Source of the DNA: Dioscorea cayenensis subsp. rotundata
Taxonomy: Eukaryota; Streptophyta; Magnoliopsida; Dioscoreales; Dioscoreaceae
Reading direction: 5' to 3'
Assembly (NCBI RefSeq): GCF_009730915.1
Contig: NC_052489.1
Coordinates: forward strand, 27,211,916-27,275,915
DNA length: 64,000 nucleotides
Position numbers and translations under genes: made by a program
Shown: positions 1 through 9,915 of the stretch, piece after piece
Numbering within the stretch: the first letter of the stretch is position 1
Layout of the letters: every line of letters begins with the position of its first letter
The notes under the pieces: model-generated
Databases searched by the model: none
What the model saw: the letters and a program-made list of their open reading frames with translations, nothing else
Told to the model about the DNA's origin: nothing

Positions 1-2291
1 TGTTGGTCTTCTTCCACTCCATGCTTCCTCTCGGTGTTTTGTTTTGAGCAGCAAAAGTAGGACTTCTATTCAAGATATGAATGCTCAATTCATCGCTTCG
101 GCCAAAAAAATTCTTGAATTCGCCCTTTGTTAACAAGGTTCGCACCATATTGAGGATGGTTCGATTTTTCTTTCTCGATACACCATTACTTTGTGGGGAA
201 TAGGAAGTCGTGAGCTCTCTTCGGATGCCATGATAATTACAAAAACTTTCAAAGTCTTTCGAGCGTTACTCTCCTCCACGATCGGTCTGAATTGTTTTTA
301 ATAGGCTTCCGGTTTCACTTTTGAACATATACCTTGAAGCTCTTAAATGCACTAAAAGCTTCGATTTCTCCTGTAAAAAAATAAACCCAAGTTTTCCGAG
401 AATAATCATCGATGAAAGTAATAAAATATCTTTTTACCTCCATTAGAAGTAGGATTTATTGGTCCACGAAATATCCGAGTGAACAAGTTCTAAAAACATC
501 TTTTGCTCTCCAAGACTTTCCTTGAGAGAAAGGAGTACAATGTTGTTTGCCAACAACACACTCTTCACAAACTTGGGAGGAATAGTGATTTTAGGAAGCC
601 CTATCACCATATCCTTTTCTTGGAGTGTCTTCAATCCACCAAAAGCTCAAGTGACCATACCGATAATGCCATAGCCATGAAGGATCTTTTGTTTTAGCCA
701 TCAAACAAGATTGAGCACATTCAATCTTTATAGGAAACAACCTATTTGAACTCATTGGCACAATTGCAATTGTACCTCTACAAGGATCATATATTTCACA
801 AGTACCATTTTGAATAGTAATTGTATATCCCTTCTCTTTAACTGACCAAGACTCGAGTAAGTTACTTTTCAAGTTAGAAACATAAAAAATGTTAGAAATT
901 TTTTCTATAAAACCATTCTTGGTTTTTATATTAATATCACCTTTTCCCATCACATTCATCGTAGAGCAATCTCCAAAGCTAACAGTAAAGTGAAAATCTT
1001 TATTTAAGAAAAGAAGGACTTACTTCCACACATATGGTTCCTACAACTAGTGTCCACAAACCAAATATTTGACTTATGAGATTCTTGACTATCTTGAATT
1101 GTCATTAGTAAAATCTTCGCTTCTTTATTTTCAGCAAAATTTGACTTTTCTCCTTTGTCTTTGTCATTATGTAGCTTGGTATAACATTCAGAACGGTAAT
1201 GACCAAATCGATGACATCTAAAACACTCAATTTTAGATTTATCAAATTGTTGACCTCGTCCTCTTCCTTTACTTTGTAGATAACCATCATCAGTATTTCT
1301 GTTGCCACTTCTGTAGCCTTTGTCCGCTCTTCCTCTTCCTCTACTTCCACCGCGACCTCTACCTCGTAATATTGAGAAGTTGTTGGTTGTAGAGGCCTTC
1401 AAAGCTTGCTCCTCAGCAATAAAATTACGGTTGATTTTCTGTTCATGAACTAATAAAGAGCTTTGAAGTTCATCAATTGAGAGTACATCTATGTCCTTTG
1501 ATTCTTCAATTGAGCAAACTATGTAGTCAAATTTTTTGCTCGTCAAAGATCGCAATATCTTTTTCAACAATAGTGACATCATCCATCTTCTTCCCATGAA
1601 ACCGCATATTATTGGCCAATCCCATGGTTCTTGCAAAAATAATTGTTATGATTCTCCATCCTTCATCTGTAGATTTTCAAAATCCCTTCTCAAGGCTTGA
1701 AGTTGTGCACGCTTCACCCTTGATGAGCCTTGATATTTTTTCTTCATCGAATCCCATATATCCTTGAGGTTTCTTTACAAAGAATCGTCTCCAAAATAGA
1801 TCGATCAATGGCCTGAAATAAATAATTCTTCGCCTTCAAGTCTTTCAACTTTGATGCCTCAAGTTCCTTCCTCCGTCTTCAGTAGGGTACTACTCCATCA
1901 TCCGGTTTTGCCACTCCGAATTCAACAATATTCCAATACTCCTTGGATTTTAAGAAATTTTCCATCAACATGCTCCAATGATCGTAGTGACCATCAAAAG
2001 CGTGGAATAGATGGTTGCTACAAAGTTGTCTCGCAGACATTGTGAATTTCTTCACTACAAAAACTCTCCCTTTTGTTGAAAAACCCTCAGCTCTTGATAC
2101 CAGCGATAACTTAAAAAGAAGAGATGAAAGAAAAGCTGCACACTTTATTCATAATCATTGAAGCCTTTATAAAGGCAAAATTTTAGAAAGATAATCTCTA
2201 CTAATTTGAGTTTTAATCAACACACAACTAACTTAAATATTTAAATCAAAGATATCCTAACCAAACTAAAATAAACATCATTATCTTAACA
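1..2291 (-). mobile_element. Ty1/copia LTR retrotransposon, 5' part, cut by window edge
   Basis: The element reads right to left. A short 5' LTR (about 2106-2291, beginning TGTTAAGATAA on the minus strand) is followed by a primer-binding site at 2091-2102 (minus TGGTATCAAGAG, close to the initiator-Met tRNA type). Next come gag from about 2040, a CCHC zinc knuckle (CFRCHRFGHYRSEC) near 1180-1225, a protease region near 1030, a GAG-pre-integrase segment containing LWHYRYGH near 640-670, and integrase-like sequence running to position 1. The frame is broken several times. The protease motif reads DTSC where copia elements usually have D-S/T-G, so the copy looks dead. Reverse transcriptase, RNase H and the 3' LTR would lie outside the window. 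The order gag-PR-IN is what identifies the copia class. Confidence 0.85.
2106..2291 (-). repeat. 5' LTR of the left copia element
   Basis: On the minus strand the LTR starts TGTTAAGATAATG at 2291 and ends just before the primer-binding site at 2102. At about 186 bp it is short for copia. The inner boundary is uncertain by a few bases because no clean CA end is visible. It abuts a fragment of alpha-glucosidase exon on its right. Confidence 0.6.
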
Positions 2292-2365
2292 ATTCTCACC
2301 CTCCGCCGCAGCTCTCTCTCTTCAGCTTCTTCACTGGCGATGTCCTCTTCGAAACAAATGAAATG
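2289..2365 (+). pseudogene. Alpha-glucosidase exon 2 fragment
   Basis: This stretch aligns with the part of alpha-glucosidase exon 2 that encodes [18 protein letters not shown] and the following GDVLFDT (compare 46613-46690 in gene B). The shared words are ATTCTCACC, CCGCCGCAGCTC, GGCGATGT and CTCTTCGA, with a short deletion in the middle. It has no open frame of its own. It sits directly between the copia LTR and the NRAMP gene. I infer that it is the last visible scrap of the alpha-glucosidase copy that once preceded this NRAMP gene, the rest having been removed or displaced by the copia insertion. Confidence 0.7.
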
Positions 2366-2462
2366 AGAGAGAAATGAATCATCTCCTCCTCACTTGTTTA
2401 CTCTTCTTTGCTCTTCCTTCTTCGCCATTTCTGTCATTATTGCTCCTAATGGCTTCCTCAGG

Positions 2463-5400
2463 ATGGATGTTTCCCAGCCGCATTTCATCTCCAGCCATGG
2501 TAATCGGTGGGATTCTAATCGCGCCGCGGCGCCTCTCATTGATAATGTTGAAGTTGACCAGATTATCATTGCTGAGGTTTGATTATGAAAAAGCTTTCAT
2601 CTTTTTTAGCTTTTGATTTCCATTTTGCGCTTACTAGTTCCGTTTGATAATTCCAAAGAGAAATGGCTGGAAGAACTTTTTTGCGCACATGGGCCCTGGA
2701 TTTCTGGTTTGCATTGCGTATATCGATCCTGGGAATTGTGAGATTTTATATACTAATTCCTATTATTTTGTTTTTGTTTGGCCTTAATCTGTGCTTAATG
2801 TTGTGCTTGCAGTTGAGAGTCTTGAGACTGATCTGCAGTCCGGAGCTCAGTATAAGTATGAGGTGAGAATTTTTTTTTTTTTTTATTTTCAATCTTTGTT
2901 TTTCTGATGATCATGGCAATTCTTAGTTGTTTCGACTGAAAAAATTGTTTCTTGATTTGTGTGGATTGATTATTATATCTACATACAGAGTGATTAGTTT
3001 TGTTTCTTCTGGTTAGCTTCTGTGGATTATTCTTGTAGCTTCTTGTGCTGCTCTTATCATTCAGTCTCTTGCATCCAGACTGGGGGTTGTGACAGGTATC
3101 ATTTAATCTGATCCTTCATTTAGAGAAAGATAGACACAAGTAGTATTTATTGTATAAGGAGGTGTCTTGAATGATAGGGAAACATCTAGCTGAGCATTGC
3201 AGAACTGAGTATCCTAGAATTCCAAATTTTATCTTATGGATACTGGCTGAAATAGCTGTGGTGGCTTGCGACATTCCTGAAGGTATTTTAAGAAGTTTTT
3301 GAACTTATTTTATTTCAGCAAGCTAAGCACATTGACTACTTTTTAGTTTTTCCAGCATAATCATAAATAAGAGGATAAATTTTACTAAAAGTGGTGGTCT
3401 TTTCATGAAGTGAATTTATTTTCTTGCACACTTTTGCAGTTATTGGAACAGCTTTCGCTTTGAACATGCTTTTCAAGCTGCCAGTTTGGTGTGGTGTTCT
3501 AATCACAGGCCTTAGCACTCTGTTACTTCTACTATTACAACAATATGGGGTATGTGTGCAACTTTTCTTTATTCGCCTTTTATCTTCATTAGTAACATGC
3601 CCTAGCACAAATCTTTTGGATTAAAACCATCACTCTCAGTTTTCTGGAATGTAACATGTAATTTACTAGCTACTTCTTGCAGATCCGGAAACTTGAGTTT
3701 TTCATTGCTTTTCTTGTGGCTACGATGGTTGGTTGTTTTTTCGCAGAACTTGGTTATGCAAAGCCAGACCCTTCAGAAGTTATGAAGGGTCTTTTTGTTC
3801 CTCAACTGAAAGGAGACGGTGCTACTGGCTTAGCCATCTCTCTTCTTGGTGCTATGGTTATGCCGTAAGCTTTTTTTATACTACCATTATTCTTTATCTT
3901 ATTATTATTTATTTACAGTTAAAGAGGTTTCAATTTTTGATGCAGGCACAATCTCTTCCTTCACTCTGCATTAGTTCTTTCAAGAAAAGTACCACGTTCA
4001 GTTCAAGCAATCAAAGTAAATAACTCACATACTTTTGGTGTTCAATACACTTCACAACTCTCGCTAGTATTCTCATTCTAAAAACATATGGGCTCATTGA
4101 TATTTTAGTTTTTTTGGCATTTCGATAAAAAAAAAATTGCCTGATGAGCATCAATATGCATTTGTGGATCATTATATTGTTCCACAATTGGTGATCACTT
4201 GTCAAAAATTTTCTTGGTGGCAGGAGGCTTGCAGGTTTTACACTATTGAGAGTGCATTTGCTCTTGCAGTGGCCTTTCTCATTAATGTTTCTGTTATCTC
4301 CGTCAGTGGTGCTGTTTGCAGCTCGGCTAATCTGGACCGAGAGGATCAGACAAGCTGCAAGGATTTGGATCTCAACGAAGCTTCATTCTTGCTCAAAGTG
4401 AGCTATCAACCATCACACTAATGTCCTACTATTGTCTCTTGAAATTTCTGTTGGATTCCTTTTTTTTTCATATATCTAATTTTTGTCATAATTGTATAAT
4501 TTATGTTTAAATCTTATACAAAGTCAAGCATTGTAATCTGATAGATGTCAAGCTTGATCAGTAATTCCGGTTTTTTCTCCTGCTCTACATACACAATAAT
4601 AGGATTAGTGCATGGCATTAAGAAAATCTTGTTTTTTCCTTATTTTGACACTCATTTTGTTTGGAATTATCAGAATCTTTCGGTGCTAATAATTGAATGT
4701 ATGCAGAATGTCACAGGAAGATGGAGCTCAAAGCTATTTGCGATAGCCTTGTTAGCATCTCGACAGAGTTCTACAATTACAGGAACTTATGCTGGGCAAT
4801 ATGTCATGCAGGTTTTCCTGTTGTAACTACTCTTTCGGAATGATATTTTGTGCCACTCATCAGCCTGTATGTTTTTTTTACTAAAAATTATCTTCCGTTC
4901 TCTGTTGTAGGGATTTCTTGATTTGAAGATCACTCCATGGATTAGAAATCTTTTAACACGCTCTTTGGCAATCGTTCCAAGTCTGATTGTTGCAATAGTT
5001 GGGGGTTCTGCTGGTGCTGGAAAGCTGATCATCATTGCATCAGTGCGGACAACCCTAATGATTCTAATGATTAACTGTCTGACAAACTGCCATCTCTTTT
5101 AATGAATTTATCTGACGTTGTTGTTGTTCAATTCTCACAGATGATTTTGTCATTCGTACTTCCATTTGCTCTAGTACCTCTCCTCAAGTTCACCAGCAGC
5201 AAGACTAAGATGGGACCATACGCCAACTCATTTGTTGTAAGTTCAGAGTTATTAATGGCCACCTCTACTTTGTTTTGCCATCTTTGTGCATATAAACATC
5301 GAGTTAGTTGAAAGCATTTGGATGATAATTCTTCCGTTCTCTATTTTACTTTTGTACAGAAGGGTTAGTTTGAAGTAATTTGATAAATGATGCTTGGCCA

Positions 5401-5644
5401 TCTTTTTCTGTCATAATAGATTGCAGCAACCACATGGGTCATAAGCTCATTGATCATGGTAATCAACACGTACTACCTCGTGACAGGCTTCATCAAGCTA
5501 CTTCTTCACAGCGGTCTGCACACTGCAGCCATTGTGTTTGCAGGCATATTTGGTTTTGGAGGTATGTTAGTGTACCTCGTGGCAATCTTCTACCTGGTCT
5601 TCAGAAAGAACAGAGAAATCACTCAACCATTACTGTTTCGATGA
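2463..5644 (+). CDS. NRAMP: NRAMP-family divalent metal transporter, 13 exons
   Basis: Exons: 2463-2576, 2659-2737, 2813-2862, 3017-3095, 3178-3282, 3440-3549, 3683-3864, 3946-4015, 4224-4397, 4707-4811, 4911-5042, 5141-5236, 5420-5644. All junctions are GT-AG and phases agree, giving 506 residues, the usual NRAMP size. NRAMP proteins are 12-helix proton-coupled importers of Mn, Fe and similar divalent metals. The signature DPGN is at residues 61-64 and MPHN at 239-242, the two metal-site motifs. The protein resembles the plant NRAMP1/6 group throughout, including the FISS-containing N-terminus, which is why I chose the ATG at 2463. An upstream in-frame ATG exists at 2394. Oddities: a three-residue insertion right after DPGN, Arg340 in place of the conserved Gly of LLASGQSS, and a +1 frameshift near 5635 that replaces the usual soluble C-terminal tail with a stop at 5642-5644. 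It may be functional, altered or a young pseudogene. Confidence 0.9.
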
Positions 5645-6180
5645 TGCCGAGCTTGGATTAACAAGCAACAACTCAAGCATTGTAACTCATCTTCCCAGGG
5701 AAGACATTACAAGCATCCAATTTCCGCAAACAGGATCTGCAATGAATCTTGAGTAACAGCTTCCTCATGTTTGGTTAACACAAAATCGGGGTATTACTCT
5801 GCCACTCCGAAAGTGAATTAGCTACCTTAACCATAAATAATGTAGTTTCATTTGCTAATTTATTTTCAATTTGGGAAAGTTGTCTGCTTTAGAGCATTGG
5901 ATGATACTTGCAACAATGCTACTTTTCTAGTTATGATCAATGAAGGATGAACTTGATATGAAACTGTGGTGAACTTGGCTTATTATTTCCATACTTTTGA
6001 TGAGTTTATTGTTCAACTTTATAAACATTAGGCCTGCAATGAATGTAAGGTTTACGGTTTTTGGCTCTAGAGGAAGGTGCTATGCTTCATATTGTCAAAT
6101 AGGAGCCGAAGTTTTTTTTAATTATTTTTATTTTTATTTTAAAGTAAAAGTGGATAAATCATGAATCCGTTGAAATAAAA
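5645..6180 (+). other. NRAMP 3' region with orphaned C-terminal tail
   Basis: From 5640 to 5756 the plus strand, in a different frame from the last NRAMP exon, still encodes [13 protein letters not shown] and then LPREDI, ending with a TAA at 5754-5756. This matches the hydrophilic tail of plant NRAMPs and of copy 3 at 36770-36846. The 3' flank that follows is shared with the two other NRAMP copies downstream (28570-28740 and 36847-37260). No further gene is seen before the copia remnant. Confidence 0.75.
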
Positions 6181-7008
6181 GGACACGCAAAAAAAAAAAA
6201 GATAAAACGGCAGGGTTGACCACTTAAAGTGGAAAAACTATCACCCTGACTAATAAGGGGCCGTTGCCCATGCAGGCAGCACAAATATATTTGTCATTTC
6301 TCAGAATGCGGGAAATTCATTTCAAACAAACAAGATATTTGTCTATTGTGCCAAAGCAAGACTGAGGAACAAGCCTGAGATACAGAAATTTTAGAAGGAA
6401 AAGTACATGCACCATCAAATTCGGAACTGAAACGAAATCTATCTTTATTAGCAGAAAAACAAACCATCGTCTCTTTCTGATGTAGATGCAGTAGGTATAA
6501 TCCTTTGAAGCTCTACCAAGTACCAGTGGCTTCTTCAGTGAAGGGGCCTGTAACACACAAAAGTCCATTGTCAATGTGATTTTACAGCTCAATTGCTGTG
6601 TTAGTTTGCCAATGGACACCAAATTGAAATGAAAGCTAGGTACCAACAAAATACCAGTGATAGCAAGGTTATCTGCTAAAACAACAGTCCCTATATGACT
6701 AACTGATATTTCATGACCAGTGGCCAAAGTAACCAGATAAGGTGTTCTCAAGGAATTCAAGGTTTTAAAAGACTTAACATCATGGAACATGCCGTCACTG
6801 GCTCCGGTATCAATAATCCAAGTGTTCATGTTGAATGTTTGCTTGCAATTGCTACTACAAACAAAAGATTTCTTATAATTTTGAAGAGGATCAGAAAGAA
6901 TACCTGCCATGGTGGTTGCAGCAGTAACATTAGCAGTTAATGCTGAGGGATACAATTCACTATTCTGCAGTGATGATTCTGGTCCTTCATTAATGAGCTG
7001 CATGAGTT

Positions 7009-8008
7009 NNNNNNNNNNNNNNNNNNNNNNNNNNNNNNNNNNNNNNNNNNNNNNNNNNNNNNNNNNNNNNNNNNNNNNNNNNNNNNNNNNNNNNNNNNNN
7101 NNNNNNNNNNNNNNNNNNNNNNNNNNNNNNNNNNNNNNNNNNNNNNNNNNNNNNNNNNNNNNNNNNNNNNNNNNNNNNNNNNNNNNNNNNNNNNNNNNNN
7201 NNNNNNNNNNNNNNNNNNNNNNNNNNNNNNNNNNNNNNNNNNNNNNNNNNNNNNNNNNNNNNNNNNNNNNNNNNNNNNNNNNNNNNNNNNNNNNNNNNNN
7301 NNNNNNNNNNNNNNNNNNNNNNNNNNNNNNNNNNNNNNNNNNNNNNNNNNNNNNNNNNNNNNNNNNNNNNNNNNNNNNNNNNNNNNNNNNNNNNNNNNNN
7401 NNNNNNNNNNNNNNNNNNNNNNNNNNNNNNNNNNNNNNNNNNNNNNNNNNNNNNNNNNNNNNNNNNNNNNNNNNNNNNNNNNNNNNNNNNNNNNNNNNNN
7501 NNNNNNNNNNNNNNNNNNNNNNNNNNNNNNNNNNNNNNNNNNNNNNNNNNNNNNNNNNNNNNNNNNNNNNNNNNNNNNNNNNNNNNNNNNNNNNNNNNNN
7601 NNNNNNNNNNNNNNNNNNNNNNNNNNNNNNNNNNNNNNNNNNNNNNNNNNNNNNNNNNNNNNNNNNNNNNNNNNNNNNNNNNNNNNNNNNNNNNNNNNNN
7701 NNNNNNNNNNNNNNNNNNNNNNNNNNNNNNNNNNNNNNNNNNNNNNNNNNNNNNNNNNNNNNNNNNNNNNNNNNNNNNNNNNNNNNNNNNNNNNNNNNNN
7801 NNNNNNNNNNNNNNNNNNNNNNNNNNNNNNNNNNNNNNNNNNNNNNNNNNNNNNNNNNNNNNNNNNNNNNNNNNNNNNNNNNNNNNNNNNNNNNNNNNNN
7901 NNNNNNNNNNNNNNNNNNNNNNNNNNNNNNNNNNNNNNNNNNNNNNNNNNNNNNNNNNNNNNNNNNNNNNNNNNNNNNNNNNNNNNNNNNNNNNNNNNNN
8001 NNNNNNNN
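7009..8008. other. Assembly gap, 1000 N
   Basis: There are exactly 1000 unknown bases, so the size is probably a placeholder. The left side is copia protease sequence. The right side is the target-site duplication in front of the LINE. The missing bases should hold the end of copia gag and the start of protease, but anything could be present. Confidence 0.95.
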
Positions 8009-8133
8009 TCGGCACATGTAAAACAAAAAGAGCTCCTGAAACAACTAACAAGGGAAATTGTCTCAGGCTGCTCCACCTTCTGATAGAGAGTTTCATTTCT
8101 CATAACTTCGCCGGCCCGTCTACCCCCCTTGCC

Positions 8134-9895
8134 ATGGCAAGTGGGGGAGATCCTCCACCTTCATCCTTCCAGAAGAAAACTTGGGCGGATGTCGCTGCAA
8201 CAGCTCAGAAGGGATCTGCAATGTCTCCTTTGGTGGACGGCCCTGTTCGGAGCAAGCTAAAAGCGGGTACCTCTGAGTTCATCCGTTTGGATCGAGATGC
8301 TGTCTCGAGGGCGAGTCTGCGTTTTCAGACGTCGCTCTATGGAAAGTTCTTTGGGAAAGCTCCCCCGTTCGATCAAATCAAAGAAATCCTCAGTTCCAAG
8401 TGGAGTGACCTTGGAGCGGTTCAAATTTCAGACCTGCCAAATGGATACCTGCTGATAAGGTGTGAGAACCAGGATACCATGCATCTCTTGATGTTTGAGG
8501 GTCCCTGGGCAGTTAATGGCATCGTCTTGCAGCTGGCCTCTTGGCAACCGTTCTTTGAGCCGGCTTTCACCAAGCTTTCTACAGCAACGATATGGATTCA
8601 ACTGCACAACTTACCCATTGAACTTTGGGATGGGGAGTCTCTGGAGACCATTTCTGGTTTGTTTGGTCGCTTACTTAAAATTGATGATTTTACATTGTCT
8701 CTGTCCAGATCCAAATATGCAAGGATTTGTGTTGAGATCGATCTTGCTAAGCCTCTGAAACAAGGGTTTTGGATTGGGGATGACGAACACCGGGTCTTTG
8801 TGGTGGTGCTTTACGAACGTCTCCCAACGTTCTGTTACAAGTGCGGTATTAGGTCATGGGTCCAACAACTGCAGCCGCTGAAGCTCAAGGAACCTGGAAC
8901 CTCCCTCTCAGCCCTAAGGTAACGATAGTCAAGGTCGGCAATGGCAGGAGGTCAGGGAGGTACCAGTTCCGGTGAGTGGAGGCATGGAGGTGGAGTTGGA
9001 CCCTAGATCGGAGGACATTTCGATTGAGATGGAAAGGTCGGAAGAGCCATCCGAGACGGATTACGGGCCTTGGATGCTGGTTTCGAGAAGACGAGGTCGC
9101 GGTGGAGGACGCGGTGGCGCTGGTGGTTCCGGAGGTCCGGGAACACGTGCTGCGCATGCGAACTCACGTGACCTCGGCTTCTCCAGTCCCAACGTCTCGA
9201 ATCTCAGTCCGGGCGATGCATGTGCGACACGTGGCACTGTGTCGTGGAGAGGCAGGGGTGGCTTGTCTTCGGTCAGAGCGCGTGGCTCGAGGGTGTCAGG
9301 AGATGGAATGTCTTCTTTCTCTGATAAAGTTAATAACAGGTCCCTAGAAACAGTTCTTGATACTGTTGCCTTCTCGGAAGCTGCTCCAGAGAGAGGCACG
9401 TCTTCAGAAGCTGGTAGGGTTTTGGCTTCCGAGAAATCCTTGGCTTTGGTTTCCTTGCCAAGTTCCAAGGGTATAGTGCAGTCTGACAAGTTCTCTGTGG
9501 TATGTCCTAAGGCCATCAGCAAAGGCAAAGCGGTGGTTTCTGAACCTATGATGGCCTCTGGTCCTTCTCCTATTCTTCGTACCTCTTCTTCCTTGATGGA
9601 AGGTCCGGAGAACGGAGATCCCCCGGAAGGTCATCAGATGTTGGTAGATAAAGTCCTTCTAGCTTTACAACCTTCTGATCAGGACTACAACGATTCTGAT
9701 CATGAAATGAGTGCTTCGGATAAAGTTGATGTTGATTCAGCAGATGCTGAAGAACCTATGGAGCTGGAGGATTCAATGACTCTGGTCCAGTTTCAAAGTA
9801 ATCATCGTAAGGTAGCTTTATCAAGAAAGTTAGCCCAGAATCATATGCCCTCCCACAAGAAAGGAAGGGTGGTCACCGACGGGGAAGTTTCCTGA
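8134..9895 (+). pseudogene. LINE ORF1 (DUF4283 / zinc knuckle), frameshifted
   Basis: The first frame (8134-8922) holds a DUF4283-like nucleic-acid-binding domain with LPNGYLLIRCEN, FEGPWAVNG and ATIWIQLHNLPIELW, then YERLPTFCYKCG, the start of a CCHC knuckle. The frame breaks inside the knuckle: the expected His and last Cys (GHGSNNC) follow at once in another frame near 8851-8872. Coding resumes in a further frame open from 8918 to 9895, with YGPWMLVSRRRGRGGGRGG, the usual Arg/Gly-rich segment of plant LINE ORF1 proteins. The ancestral protein would have been about 585 residues. Its role in the family is to coat LINE RNA and act as a chaperone. Confidence 0.85.
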
Positions 9896-9915
9896 GTGCT
9901 TTCTTACCTTCTTTT

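Noticed and set aside
2394..2462. Upstream ATG extending NRAMP by 23 hydrophobic residues
   Set aside because: Plant NRAMPs start with a short hydrophilic segment matching the ATG at 2463; the extra segment has no counterpart, although it cannot be fully excluded.
6909..8103. Apparent long open frames across 7009-8008
   Set aside because: They exist only because unknown bases contain no stops.
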